The notes: a model not told the origin generated them from the letters alone. Shown: positions 25,569-34,627, counted from the first letter of the stretch. The stretch: DNA of 64,000 bases from Bradyrhizobium jicamae (GCF_018130695.1 NZ_JAFCJX010000014.1:62001-126000); one strand, 5' to 3'. Program-made: numbers and translations.

Positions 25569-26675
25569 ATGTTTTACTGGTTGATCGAGCTGTCCAACAC
25601 GGTGCCGGGTTTCACCGTCTTCCGCAGCGCCCTGAACGTCTTCCGCTACATCACCTTCCGCACCGGCGGTGCGATGGTGACGGGTGCGCTGTTCGTGTTC
25701 CTGTTCGGGCCCTGGATCATCGACCACTTGAGGCTGCGCCAGGGCAAGGGCCAGCCAATCCGCACCGACGGCCCGCAGTCGCATCTGATCTCCAAGAAGG
25801 GCACGCCGACCATGGGCGGCCTGATGATCCTGTCGGGCCTCGTGGTCTCGACCCTGCTGTGGGCCAACCCGATCAATCCCTATGTCTGGATCGTGCTGGC
25901 GGTGACGCTCGGCTTCGGCTTCGTCGGCTTCTATGACGATTATCTCAAGGTCACAAAACAGTCCCACAGCGGCTTCGCGGGCAAGCTGCGGCTGTTGCTC
26001 GAAGGCGTGATCGCGCTCGCCGCCTGCTACGCGCTGGTGCGGCTCGGCCGCGACGTCTCCTCGACCTCGCTGGCGATCCCGTTCTTCAAGGACATGATCT
26101 TCAACTTCGGCTGGTTCTTCGTGATCTTCGGCGCCTTCGTGATGGTCGGCGCCGGCAACGCGGTGAATCTCACCGACGGCCTCGATGGCCTCGCCATCGT
26201 GCCCGTGATGATCGCCGCCGCGAGCTTCGGCATGATCTCGTATCTGACCGGCAACGCGGTGTTCTCGGATTATCTGCAGATCAACTACGTCGCCGGCACC
26301 GGTGAGCTCGCGGTGCTCTGCGGCGCGGTGCTCGGCGCCGGCCTCGGTTTTCTCTGGTTCAATGCGCCGCCGGCCTCGATCTTCATGGGCGACACCGGCT
26401 CGCTGGCGCTCGGCGGCATGCTCGGCGCGATTGCCGTTGCGGTAAAGCATGAGATCGTGCTCGCGGTGATCGGCGGCCTGTTCGTGCTCGAAGCGGTGTC
26501 GGTGATCGTGCAGGTCACCTCGTTCAAGCTGACGGGCAAGCGCGTGTTCCGCATGGCGCCGCTGCACCACCATTTCGAGCAGAAGGGCTGGACCGAGCCG
26601 CAGATCGTGATCCGCTTCTGGATCATCTCGGTGATGCTGGCGCTCGCCGGCCTCTCCACGCTGAAGCTGCGCTGA
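25569..26675 (+). CDS. mraY: Phospho-MurNAc-pentapeptide translocase
   Basis: A 368-residue polytopic membrane enzyme (about ten helices) that transfers phospho-MurNAc-pentapeptide to undecaprenyl phosphate, forming lipid I. Family motifs: KKGTPTMGGLMI, FGFVGFYDDYLKV with the catalytic Asp pair, NAVNLTDGLDGLAI, FMGDTGSLALGG and APLHHHFEQKGW. Length and all catalytic residues are normal. A large palindromic repeat lies between it and murD. Confidence 0.97.
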   Translation: MFYWLIELSNTVPGFTVFRSALNVFRYITFRTGGAMVTGALFVFLFGPWIIDHLRLRQGKGQPIRTDGPQSHLISKKGTPTMGGLMILSGLVVSTLLWANPINPYVWIVLAVTLGFGFVGFYDDYLKVTKQSHSGFAGKLRLLLEGVIALAACYALVRLGRDVSSTSLAIPFFKDMIFNFGWFFVIFGAFVMVGAGNAVNLTDGLDGLAIVPVMIAAASFGMISYLTGNAVFSDYLQINYVAGTGELAVLCGAVLGAGLGFLWFNAPPASIFMGDTGSLALGGMLGAIAVAVKHEIVLAVIGGLFVLEAVSVIVQVTSFKLTGKRVFRMAPLHHHFEQKGWTEPQIVIRFWIISVMLALAGLSTLKLR

Positions 26676-26739
26676 ACATTCGTCGTCCTTGGGGCATCGC
26701 ATATGAGACTCGACTGCCAACGGCATCGGCACCATGCCC

Positions 26740-26865
26740 CCTCTCCCGCTTGCGGGGGAGGGTTGGGGTGGGGGTGCTTCCGCGTTGGGATTCTCTGTGT
26801 GGAGAGAGCCCCCACCCGCCGCGCATCTCGCGATGCGCGTCGGCCTCCCCCGCAAGCGGGAGAGG
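26740..26865. repeat. Palindromic intergenic repeat, family D, copy 1
   Basis: Outer arms of 22 bases (26740-26761 and 26844-26865; core CTCCCGCTTGCGGG) are perfect inverted copies, and inner arms GGGTGGGGG (about 26766-26774) and CCCCCACCC (about 26809-26817) also pair. It fills the mraY-murD gap and ends 13 bases before the murD ATG. Confidence 0.8.
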
Positions 26866-26878
26866 CGAAGGAAAAGTC

Positions 26879-28279
26879 ATGATCCCCGTCACCTCCTTCG
26901 CAGGCAAGACGGTCGCGGTGTTCGGCCTCGGCGGCTCGGGCCTTGCGAGCTGCCACGCGCTGAAGGCCGGCGGCGCCGAGGTGATCGCTGCCGACGACAA
27001 TGCCGACAACGTCGCCAAGGCAGCCCAGGCCGGCTTCGTCACCGCCGATCTGCGCACCGTGTCCTGGACGAATATCGCAGCGCTCTTGCTGACGCCGGGC
27101 GCGCCGCTGACCCATCCGGCGCCGCACTGGAGCGTACTCAGGGCGCGCGAGGCCGGCGTCGAGGTGATCGGCGATATCGAGCTGTTCTGCCGCGAGCGCC
27201 GCCGCCACGCGCCGAACGCGCCGTTCGTCGCCATCACCGGCACCAATGGCAAGTCGACGACGACGGCATTGATCGCGCATTTGATGAAGGTCGCGGGTTA
27301 CGACACCCAGATGGGCGGCAACATCGGCACCGCGATCCTGTCGCTGGAGCCACCGCGGATGGGCCGCGTCCACGTGATCGAGATGTCGTCCTACCAGATC
27401 GATCTCTGCCCGTCGCTCGATCCCTCCGTCGGCATCCTGCTCAATGTCAGCGAGGACCATATCGATCGCCACGGCACGCTGGAGAATTACGCCGCGGTCA
27501 AGGCGCGCCTCGTCGCGGGCGTGCAGCCCGGCGGCACCTCGATCGTCGGCGTCGACGACAGCTTCTGCCGCAACATCGCCGACCGGCTCGACCGGTCCGG
27601 CAAGCGCGTGGTGCGGATCTCCGTGAAGAACCCGCTGCCCGACGGCGTCTATGTGGAGCGCGAGACCATCGTGCAGGCCTCGGGCGCGGCGCGCAGCGAG
27701 GTCGCGAGACTCGGCGGCATCGGCTCGCTGCGCGGCCTGCACAACGCGCAGAACGCGGCTAGCGCCGCCGCCTGCGCGCTGGCGATGGGCATCTCGACGG
27801 AAGTACTGCAGACCGGCCTGCGCAGCTTCCCCGGCCTCGCGCACCGCATGGAGCAGGTCGGCCGCTGCGGCAACGTGCTGTTCGTCAACGACTCCAAGGG
27901 CACCAACGCGGACGCCGCCGCGCATGCGCTGTCGTCCTTCTCGGACATCTTCTGGATCGCCGGCGGCAAGCCCAAGGCCGGCGGCATCACCAGCCTCACC
28001 GGTTACTTCCCGCGCATCCGTAAAGCCTATCTGATCGGCGAAGCCGCGCCCGAATTCGCCGGCACGCTCGGCGACCGCGTCCCGCACGAAATCTCGCAGA
28101 CGCTTGATGTCGCCATCGCCAACGCCGCCCGCGACGCCGAAGCCTCAGGGCTCGCTGACGCCGTCGTGCTGCTGTCCCCGGCCTGTGCCTCCTTCGACCA
28201 GTACCGCAACTTCGAAATCCGCGGCGCCGCCTTTCGCGATCTGGTGAATGCGCTGCCGGGCGTCAAGCCGGTGGTGTAG
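26879..28279 (+). CDS. murD: UDP-MurNAc-L-alanine:D-glutamate ligase
   Basis: A 466-residue Mur ligase from the ATG at 26879 (MIPVTSFAGKTVAVFGLGGSG). The frame stays open upstream through the repeat, but those codons are not part of the protein. It has the ATP loop FVAITGTNGKSTTTAL, MGGNIGTAIL, VIEMSSYQIDLCPSL, NVSEDHIDRHGT and FVNDSKGTNADAAAHAL. It adds D-glutamate to the precursor. It is the last dcw gene here; ftsW, normally next, is absent and a family A repeat follows. Confidence 0.96.
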   Translation: MIPVTSFAGKTVAVFGLGGSGLASCHALKAGGAEVIAADDNADNVAKAAQAGFVTADLRTVSWTNIAALLLTPGAPLTHPAPHWSVLRAREAGVEVIGDIELFCRERRRHAPNAPFVAITGTNGKSTTTALIAHLMKVAGYDTQMGGNIGTAILSLEPPRMGRVHVIEMSSYQIDLCPSLDPSVGILLNVSEDHIDRHGTLENYAAVKARLVAGVQPGGTSIVGVDDSFCRNIADRLDRSGKRVVRISVKNPLPDGVYVERETIVQASGAARSEVARLGGIGSLRGLHNAQNAASAAACALAMGISTEVLQTGLRSFPGLAHRMEQVGRCGNVLFVNDSKGTNADAAAHALSSFSDIFWIAGGKPKAGGITSLTGYFPRIRKAYLIGEAAPEFAGTLGDRVPHEISQTLDVAIANAARDAEASGLADAVVLLSPACASFDQYRNFEIRGAAFRDLVNALPGVKPVV

Positions 28280-28301
28280 GGCAGGGATGCGTAGCAGGTT
28301 G

Positions 28302-28390
28302 CGTAGGGCGGATTAGCGCTAGCGTAATCCGCCATTCTTCGTAGCAACACACGGTTCGGCGGATTACGCCTACGGCTAATCCGCCCTACG
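28302..28390. repeat. Palindromic intergenic repeat, family A, copy 1
   Basis: An 89-bp element. CGTAGGGCGGATTAGC (28302-28317) and GCTAATCCGCCCTACG (28375-28390) are perfect 16-base inverted arms; a second inner pair (CGTAATCCGCC and GGCGGATTACG) repeats the same core. It follows murD. Two relatives are at 30111 and 59002. Confidence 0.85.
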
Positions 28391-28609
28391 ATCCCGAATG
28401 CCAATCACAAAAACGTGCAACGCGCACGATATCGTCTGGCGTCGCCAGAACGGCGCTGCGGAGACAACTCTGCAAATGTGCTGCCGTGCGCGAGCCTTTC
28501 ATTAACCGCCACCTTCAAGAATCTTGAACAACACTGTCGCTTCGCCAGACTTATCCCTAAGTGATGGAATGGCTGCAATTGTTCCTGCCGCAGGCGAGGC
28601 GAGGCTTTG

Positions 28610-29317
28610 ATGGACAATGCCGGCAAAGGCGAGACCGTTCTGATTCCGGGTCCGCCTCAGATGAGCAATCCGATGCCTCCACCGATCACGGTGCCATTAC
28701 CGATCATCGCGTGGTCGCATGAGTGGAAAAATGTCTTGCTCGGTCTCTTCTTGTTCGTCGGAGGCTTGTTCTTCTTTTCGATGGGTTTGCTTTCCGGCTT
28801 CGCCACGTTCGCGATTGGGTTTGGTTCAGGGGTGGGCGACGTGCCTTTGTGGAAGAGCTGTGTGCTCGTCCTGATCTTGCTATACGTCGCAATCTACGGA
28901 ACTCAATTTGGTGCAGGCTGCATCGGCGCGGCTATCACGTGCTTCTGGGATGCGGCGCGAAACGATCCGGTACTGGAGATCGGAGTTGACGGCTTGCGGG
29001 ACCGTCGCTCCGGCCTGGCTATTCCCTGGTCGTCGGTGAAATCGGCCAGGCTCTTCAATGGATCTCTGAGCGTCGATCTCGAACTCCGCACCGCCTGCAC
29101 GAATTGGCAGAACCCTTTCCGGCTCGGCGTGCTGCGGCATCGTTATCGACCGATTCCAGATCGCGTGATCGTCTCCGTCGCCCATCTCGATGTGACCGCG
29201 CATATCGCAAGCTATGCAATTCTCACCCTGATCCGGCAGAACGGTGGTGAAGTGATCACCAAGATGCATCGTGGTTCCGAGATGTATCCGAAGCTGATCG
29301 CGCAAGGACGTGCATGA
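28610..29317 (+). CDS. Hypothetical membrane protein with PH-like C-terminal domain
   Basis: A 235-residue protein from the ATG at 28610, with GAGGC just upstream. Two or three hydrophobic segments lie in the first 115 residues (VLLGLFLFVGGLFFFSMGLL, SCVLVLILLYVAIYGTQFGAG), followed by a cytoplasmic domain with the pattern LEIGVDGLRDRRSGLAIPWSSVKSARL, which resembles the PH-like domain of STM3941-type membrane proteins. Its function is unknown. It stands where ftsW would be expected but is unrelated to it. Confidence 0.62.
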   Translation: MDNAGKGETVLIPGPPQMSNPMPPPITVPLPIIAWSHEWKNVLLGLFLFVGGLFFFSMGLLSGFATFAIGFGSGVGDVPLWKSCVLVLILLYVAIYGTQFGAGCIGAAITCFWDAARNDPVLEIGVDGLRDRRSGLAIPWSSVKSARLFNGSLSVDLELRTACTNWQNPFRLGVLRHRYRPIPDRVIVSVAHLDVTAHIASYAILTLIRQNGGEVITKMHRGSEMYPKLIAQGRA

Positions 29318-29362
29318 CGAGATCACGGGACAGCCGAAGCGATACAGCGGCGCGGTGCCGGC

Positions 29363-29560
29363 ATGGATGATTTCCTTCGCGGCGTGATCGGCTTGCTCGT
29401 TCGGGGGCTGTTTGAGTGCCTCGTCATCGGTCTCGGGCGGCGCGTGCTGAACCTGTGCGGCTGGCGCCAGCCCCATGAGGTGGTCGCGCTCTTGGTCGGT
29501 ATCCCCGTCTTGGCCATCCTGGTGATTTTCGCGGCCGGCACGATCAGCAGGTTCCTGTAA
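29363..29560 (+). CDS. Small hydrophobic protein
   Basis: A 65-residue frame (MDDFLRGVIGLLVRGLFECLVIGLGRRVLNL...) with two hydrophobic segments and no strong ribosome binding site. It follows the membrane protein at 28610 on the same strand with a gap of 45 bases, which makes an operon possible. It may be a real small membrane protein; coding evidence is modest. Confidence 0.42.
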   Translation: MDDFLRGVIGLLVRGLFECLVIGLGRRVLNLCGWRQPHEVVALLVGIPVLAILVIFAAGTISRFL

Positions 29561-30528
29561 CCGCAGCCGGATGCGGATCTGTGACAAATTCGACACGACG
29601 GGCAAATCAGCTAGCGCGTGAAAAATCTGTCAAGCACCGCATGCGAAAATATTATCGTTTACACGAACTTCCGATTATACTAATAATGGCCCATCTCACC
29701 CTCTGAGGGGCGTTGCGCAATGTCACGAACGCGGGCTGGGATGCGGTGGACGCCGAGCGTGCGATAGACATGCGCGCGCAAAGCGTACGGCGAAGTCGTG
29801 TGGGCCTGCCGCCCCGATGTTGGTGGTAAGCCCGTGAGAGGCCTAAAGCCGATCGCGGATGATGGTGGCACAAAAGCAGAGTCTCACCAGGGCGAGCACG
29901 TATAAGCCGTAAAGCCATCGCGCGGGGAAGGCCGGCGTGCCTCCGCTGCATTTGTATGCCCGTGTGCGCCACTCTCTACCCATTGCGCACGGGACCTCGG
30001 GTGCAGCGTGCATCCGGTCTTCCCTGCGCCCTCGATTTCGAGAGAGGGCGGAACGAGATGGAAAGCTCGGGCAGATCATGTCGCGAGAATGCGGACGCAC
30101 GGCCAGTTGCCGTAGGGTGGGCAAAGCGCAAGCGTGCCCACCATCACGAGCACGCCGAGAATGGTGGGCACGTCGCTACGCTCCTTTGCCCACCCTACGG
30201 CTTCAGCGATTGACGATTCAGCACGCCACGACATCTATTATGTGTCAGCAAGCGTTCGTCCCACACGAATCCGCCATTCCCCAACCTCGCATTGACCTCG
30301 CCGTCTCCGCCGGGCACAGCGTGCGACGGCGCTTCGCTGGAGGTGCCCAACAAACGAACAGGGCAGCCGCCACCGATACCGCCGCGTCGCTTTTTGCATT
30401 GCAACAAGAGCGTGCACCGGCCCCTGCTAAGGGGCAATGGTGTTCGCTGTCGCTTCTCTGTAATGGTGCGGCTGGCATACAAGTCTCGGAGCCGAAAAAT
30501 CGTGCTCCGCAATTGCGCGGGAGGAAAC
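29561..30528. other. Gene-poor stretch with decayed sequence and one palindromic repeat
   Basis: Nearly 1 kb without a convincing gene. On the minus strand at about 29680-29810 a frame reads HTTSPYALRAHVYRTLGVHR and continues with IPARVRDIAQ; I recall similar decayed frames scattered in Bradyrhizobium genomes, which would make this a relic repeat. A family A palindrome lies at 30111-30199. The last 300 bases should contain the promoter of the TRAP operon, but I saw no clear boxes. Confidence 0.45.
30111..30199. repeat. Palindromic intergenic repeat, family A, copy 2
   Basis: An 89-bp element with perfect arms CGTAGGGTGGGCAAAG (30111-30126) and CTTTGCCCACCCTACG (30184-30199), and an inner pair CGTGCCCACCAT and ATGGTGGGCACG. 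It has the same length and layout as the copy at 28302, with a different core carried through all four arms. Confidence 0.85.
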
Positions 30529-31545
30529 ATGCGTCAATTCGTTCTGGCTGCGGCATCGATCGCGGCGCTGACTTTCGTCGGGCAGCCTTTTGTTGGGCCC
30601 GCGTCGGCGCAGGCGCCGATCGTGATCAAGTTCAGCCATGTGGTGGCCAGCAACACGCCGAAGGGATTGGCGGCCGACAAGTTCAAGGAACTCGCCGAGA
30701 AGTACACCAACGGCAAGGTCAAGGTCGAGGTCTATCCCAACTCGCAGCTCTACAAGGACAAGGAAGAGCTCGAGGCGCTGCAACTCGGCGCGGTGCAGAT
30801 GCTGGCGCCCTCGAACTCGAAGTTCGGCCCGATCGGCGTCAAGGAATTCGAGGTGTTCGATCTTCCCTATATCCTCCCCGACCTGAAGACGCTGCGGAAG
30901 GTGACCGACGGGCCGCTCGGCACGAAGTTGCTCAAGCTGCTGGAGCCGAAGGGCATGACCGGTCTCGCCTACTGGGACAACGGCTTCAAGCAGATGAGCG
31001 CCAACAAGAAGCTCGTGGCGCCTGCCGACTACAAGGGCCTGAAGTTCCGCATCCAGTCCTCCAAGGTGCTGGAGGCGCAGTTCCGCTCGCTGGGCTCGGT
31101 GCCGCAGGTGATGGCGTTCTCCGAAGTCTACCAGGCGCTGCAGACCGGCGTCGTCGACGGCCAGGAGAACACCTGGTCGAACATCTACACCCAGAAGATG
31201 CACGAGGTGCAGAAGTACATCACCAACACCAACCACGGCTATATCGGCTACGTCGTGGTCGTGAACAAGAAGTTCTGGGACGGTCTGCCGGCCGACATCC
31301 GCGAGCAGTGCGAGAAGGCGATGAAGGAAGCCACCGCCTATGGCAACGGCCAGTCGCAGAAGGAAAACGACGACGCGCTCGCCGAGATCAAGAAGACCGG
31401 CAAGAGCGAAATCGTGACGCTGACGCCCGAGCAGGACGCGGCGATGCGCAAGGCGATGGAGCCGGTCTACAAGGACGTCGCAAACCGCGTCGGCCAGCCC
31501 TTGATCGACGAGTTCCTCAAGGAAACGCGCGGCACGACCAACTGA
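30529..31545 (+). CDS. dctP: TRAP transporter substrate-binding protein (DctP family)
   Basis: A 338-residue periplasmic protein starting at the ATG at 30529 after GGGAGGAA. The signal peptide is MRQFVLAAASIAALTFVG...ASAQA. The mature part shows the DctP pattern: IKFSHVVASNTPKGLAADKFKEL, ALQLGAVQMLAPSNSKFG, the binding arginine in GLKFRIQSSKV, and GVVDGQENTWSNIYTQKMHEVQKYITNTNHGYIGYVV. The family binds organic acids such as C4-dicarboxylates. It forms an operon with dctQ and dctM, separated from them by a hairpin. Confidence 0.95.
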   Translation: MRQFVLAAASIAALTFVGQPFVGPASAQAPIVIKFSHVVASNTPKGLAADKFKELAEKYTNGKVKVEVYPNSQLYKDKEELEALQLGAVQMLAPSNSKFGPIGVKEFEVFDLPYILPDLKTLRKVTDGPLGTKLLKLLEPKGMTGLAYWDNGFKQMSANKKLVAPADYKGLKFRIQSSKVLEAQFRSLGSVPQVMAFSEVYQALQTGVVDGQENTWSNIYTQKMHEVQKYITNTNHGYIGYVVVVNKKFWDGLPADIREQCEKAMKEATAYGNGQSQKENDDALAEIKKTGKSEIVTLTPEQDAAMRKAMEPVYKDVANRVGQPLIDEFLKETRGTTN

Positions 31546-31557
31546 TCGAATCGTCAG

Positions 31558-31583
31558 GGCTTCCGTGCTCCGGCACGGAAGCC
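31558..31583 (+). terminator. Hairpin between dctP and dctQ
   Basis: GGCTTCCGTGC and GCACGGAAGCC form an 11-bp perfect stem with a TCCG loop, followed by GCTTTGTG. It lies 13 bases after the dctP stop and probably acts as a partial terminator or mRNA stabiliser that keeps binding protein in excess of the permeases. Confidence 0.65.
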
Positions 31584-31677
31584 GCTTTGTGTCTGGGGAG
31601 CCGCGGCGGCATTCGGCCGCGGACAGGGCGAGCTGAGACCGGAGCAGTCCGGCGGGCCGCGCAGGGGGAGATACGTG

Positions 31678-32253
31678 GTGCTGCTTCGGATCCTCGACCG
31701 GCTTGAGGAAATACTGATCGCGACGCTGATGGCGGCCGCGACCCTGATCATCTTCGTCGCGGTGATGCACCGCTATCTGCTCGGCGTTCCCTTCCTTTAC
31801 GACATCCTGTTTCCCATCAACCTGTCCTGGGCGCAGGAGCTGTGCATCTACATGTTCGTGTGGGTGGCCAAGTTCGGCGCCGCCTATGGCGTGCGCACCG
31901 GCATCCATGTCGGCGTCGACGTCGTGGTCAACCAGCTCAGATCGCCCTGGCGAAATGCCGTGGTGCTGTTCGGGCTGTTCTGTGGCGCGTTCTTCACCGC
32001 CGTGATCGGCACCATGGGTGCGAAGTTCGTCTGGGGCCTGATGCACACCGACCAGGTCTCGCCGGATCTCGAGATCCCGAGCTGGCTGGTCTATCTCTGC
32101 ATCCCGCTCGGCTCCTATTTGATGTGCTTCCGCTTCCTGCAGGTGGCGTACGCTTATTTCCGCACCGGTGAATTGCCGCATCACGACCACGCCCATGTCG
32201 AGGGCGTCGATGTCGATGCGCCCGGCGCAGGGGCTGCGGAGGTGACGCGATGA
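31678..32253 (+). CDS. dctQ: TRAP transporter small permease (DctQ family)
   Basis: A 191-residue membrane protein. GGGGGAG at 31664-31670 suits the GTG at 31678 (or 31675). Four hydrophobic segments are visible, for example LIATLMAAATLIIFVAVMHRY and AVVLFGLFCGAFFTAVIGTM, with the conserved SWAQELCIYMFVWVAKFGAAYGVR between. It forms the membrane complex with DctM. Its stop overlaps the dctM start (ATGA). Confidence 0.92.
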   Translation: MLLRILDRLEEILIATLMAAATLIIFVAVMHRYLLGVPFLYDILFPINLSWAQELCIYMFVWVAKFGAAYGVRTGIHVGVDVVVNQLRSPWRNAVVLFGLFCGAFFTAVIGTMGAKFVWGLMHTDQVSPDLEIPSWLVYLCIPLGSYLMCFRFLQVAYAYFRTGELPHHDHAHVEGVDVDAPGAGAAEVTR

Positions 32254-33575
32254 ACTCGCTCTTCATCTTCGGCCTCTTGATCGCGTTGATGCTGACGGGC
32301 ATGCCGATCTCGATCGCGCTCGGCATGACGGTTCTGACCTTCATCTACACGATGACGCAGGTGCCGACCGAGTCGGTCGCGCTGAAGCTGTTCACCGGCA
32401 TCGACAATTTCGAGATCATGGCGATCCCGTTCTTCATCCTGGCCGGCAACTTCCTGACCCATGGCGGCGTGGCGCGCCGCATGATCAATTTCGCGACCTC
32501 GATGGTCGGGCACTGGTATGGCGGGCTTGGCCTTGCCGGCGTGATGGCCTGCGCGCTGTTTGCGGCGGTGTCCGGCTCCTCGCCGGCCACCGTGATCGCG
32601 ATCGGCTCGATCATGATGCCGGCGATGGTCCGCCATGGCTTTCCGAAGCGGTTCGGCGCCGGCGTGATCACGACATCGGGCGCGCTCGGCATCCTGATCC
32701 CGCCCTCGATCGTGATGGTGATCTATTGCGTGGCGACCGGCGGCAGCATCGCGCTCGATCCCGCCGGCCACCGCGTGTCGTCGGCGTCCGTCGGGCAGAT
32801 GTTCATCGCCGGCGTGATCCCCGGCCTGATGCTGGCGGCGCTGCTCGGCTGCACCACTTTCTACCGGGCCTGGCGCAACGACTATCCGCGCCTGCCGAAG
32901 GCGAGTTGGGCGGAGCGCTTCACCGCGTTCCGCAAATGCGTCTGGGGCCTGCTGCTGATCCTGATCGTGCTCGGCGGCATCTATGCCGGCATGTTCACGC
33001 CGACGGAAGCGGCTGCGGTCAGCGCGGTCTATGCCTTCGTCATCGCCGTGTTCGTCTATCGCGACATGTCGCTGAAGGACGTGCCGAAGGTGCTGCTCGG
33101 CTCGGCCAACATGAGCGCGATGATCCTCTACATCATCACCAACGCGGTGCTGTTCTCGTTCCTGATGGCCAACGAGAACATCCCGCAGCAGATCGCGAGC
33201 TGGATCACCTCGGTCGGCGTCGACTGGATCATCTTCCTCCTGATCGTCAACGTGCTGCTGCTGATCGCCGGCAACGTGATGGAGGCGTCCTCGATCGTGC
33301 TGATCATGGCGCCGATCCTGTTTCCGGTCGCGGTCAAGCTCGGCATCCATCCGGTGCACTTGGGCATCCTGATGGTGGTCAACATGGAGGTCGGCATGTG
33401 CCACCCGCCGGTCGGCCTCAATCTCTACGTCGCCTCCGGCATTGCCAAGATGGGCATCACGGAGCTGACGATCGCGGTGTGGCCGTGGCTGTTGACCATG
33501 CTGATCTTCCTCGGCGTCGTGACCTACGTGCCGGAGATCTCGCTGTGGCTGCCGCGCATGCTAGGAATGCTCTAG
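32250..33575 (+). CDS. dctM: TRAP transporter large permease (DctM family)
   Basis: A 441-residue polytopic membrane protein with about 12 hydrophobic segments. Family marks include FEIMAIPFFILAGNFLTHGGVARRM, AAVSGSSPATVIAIGSIMMPAM, GILIPPSIVMVIYCVATGGSI, and EVGMCHPPVGLNLYVASGIAK. It provides the sodium-coupled translocation path of the TRAP importer. Confidence 0.95.
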   Translation: MNSLFIFGLLIALMLTGMPISIALGMTVLTFIYTMTQVPTESVALKLFTGIDNFEIMAIPFFILAGNFLTHGGVARRMINFATSMVGHWYGGLGLAGVMACALFAAVSGSSPATVIAIGSIMMPAMVRHGFPKRFGAGVITTSGALGILIPPSIVMVIYCVATGGSIALDPAGHRVSSASVGQMFIAGVIPGLMLAALLGCTTFYRAWRNDYPRLPKASWAERFTAFRKCVWGLLLILIVLGGIYAGMFTPTEAAAVSAVYAFVIAVFVYRDMSLKDVPKVLLGSANMSAMILYIITNAVLFSFLMANENIPQQIASWITSVGVDWIIFLLIVNVLLLIAGNVMEASSIVLIMAPILFPVAVKLGIHPVHLGILMVVNMEVGMCHPPVGLNLYVASGIAKMGITELTIAVWPWLLTMLIFLGVVTYVPEISLWLPRMLGML

Positions 33576-33713
33576 AAATTCATGCGGCGCCAAAATGTTG
33601 CTGCGCGTCAATGGGGGATTACATCTTGGTAAGACAGGGCGTTCTATCCAAACTGTAAGTTGCGGGCCGGGCGGGGCGGCCCCATCTTCAAGCCACCTTC
33701 ACAGGAGGTTTGC

Positions 33714-34316
33714 ATGAGGAAGTTCACCATCGCCGCCATCGCCGTGCTTGCGATCGCCGGCTCGACCGCCGTCTACGCCCAGCACCGCCATTGGGGCCAT
33801 GGCCCGATGCGGATGAATCCCGAGGACAGGGCGGCCTTCCTCGATGCGCGCATCGCCGCCGTGCATGCCGGGCTGAAGCTCACGGCCGATCAGGAAAAGC
33901 TGTGGCCGCCGGTCGAATCCGCGGTGCGCGACTTCGCCAAGCTGCGGATGGACCGGGCCAATGCGCGGATGAATCCGCCGGATGCTTCGAAGCCGGATGC
34001 GGCGAAGACCCCGGATGATCCGGTCAGCCGGTTGCGCGAGCGCGCCGACAACATGGCCACCAGCGCGGCCGCGCTGAAGAAGATCGCCGATGCCGCCGAT
34101 CCCCTCTACAAGACGCTCGACGACAACCAGAAGCGGCGGCTGACGATGCTGACCCATATGGAAGGCCATGGCTTCGGCCCCGAGGGCTGGCGCCGCCACC
34201 GGTTTGAGCGCGGCATGGACCGCTGGGAGCGCGACGGCGGCCCCGGGCGCGGCTATGACCGCGACCGTTACGACCGCGATCGCGGGCCCGACCAGGAGCG
34301 CTCCGGCCGGCTCTGA
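33714..34316 (+). CDS. Periplasmic Spy/CpxP-like (LTXXQ) protein
   Basis: A 200-residue protein starting at the ATG at 33714 after AGGAGG. The signal peptide is MRKFTIAAIAVLAIAGSTAVYAQ. The mature protein is helical, His/Met/Arg-rich, with the LTXXQ motif LTADQEKLWPPVESAVRDFAKLR and a second related block LYKTLDDNQKRRLTMLTHM. Relatives are periplasmic chaperones or stress sensors (Spy, CpxP, CnrX-like). The C-terminus is a low-complexity RDR/DRY-rich tail. It is expressed separately from the TRAP genes and ends at a strong terminator. Confidence 0.85.
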   Translation: MRKFTIAAIAVLAIAGSTAVYAQHRHWGHGPMRMNPEDRAAFLDARIAAVHAGLKLTADQEKLWPPVESAVRDFAKLRMDRANARMNPPDASKPDAAKTPDDPVSRLRERADNMATSAAALKKIADAADPLYKTLDDNQKRRLTMLTHMEGHGFGPEGWRRHRFERGMDRWERDGGPGRGYDRDRYDRDRGPDQERSGRL

Positions 34317-34349
34317 GGAGCGGTTTTCGGCCGCCCCCATAACTCACGG

Positions 34350-34376
34350 AAAAGCCGCCGGAATCCGGCGGCTTTT
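34350..34376 (+). terminator. Rho-independent terminator after the Spy-like gene
   Basis: AAAAGCCGCCGG and CCGGCGGCTTTT form a 12-bp perfect stem with an AAT loop and a T-run at the end of the stem. It lies 34 bases after the stop codon. Confidence 0.82.
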
Positions 34377-34421
34377 GGCTGACAAGAAAACCGTCCAAAG
34401 GACGGGAAAACTTGAGCGCGA

Positions 34422-34451
34422 TTGCTGGACATCCCGGAATCGCTTTGCTAA
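34422..34451 (+). promoter_or_regulatory. Possible tRNA-Lys promoter
   Basis: TTGCTG (34422-34427) and TGCTAA (34446-34451) are separated by 18 bases, with the second box about 40 bases before the mature tRNA. The boxes are only moderately close to consensus. Confidence 0.35.
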
Positions 34452-34491
34452 ACGACCGCTCTCTCGCGAGGGTCATTTCCGGACCGGTTCC

Positions 34492-34567
<76 letters not shown>

Positions 34568-34627
34568 AGCTTTTCAAAGACTTGGATCGACCTCGCCGAG
34601 ACCAGCCGCCATGGGCGGAATCTTCAC

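Noticed and set aside
26740..26865. Possible CRISPR-like or insertion element remnant before murD
   Set aside because: There are only inverted arms, no direct repeats with spacers, no transposase and no target duplication; it fits an intergenic palindrome family.
28610..29317. The membrane protein after murD as a divergent ftsW
   Set aside because: It has only two or three hydrophobic segments and no SEDS motifs, and is much too short.
30427..32196. 589-codon open frame opposite dctP and dctQ
   Set aside because: It spans two real genes and the hairpin between them and lacks any family signature.
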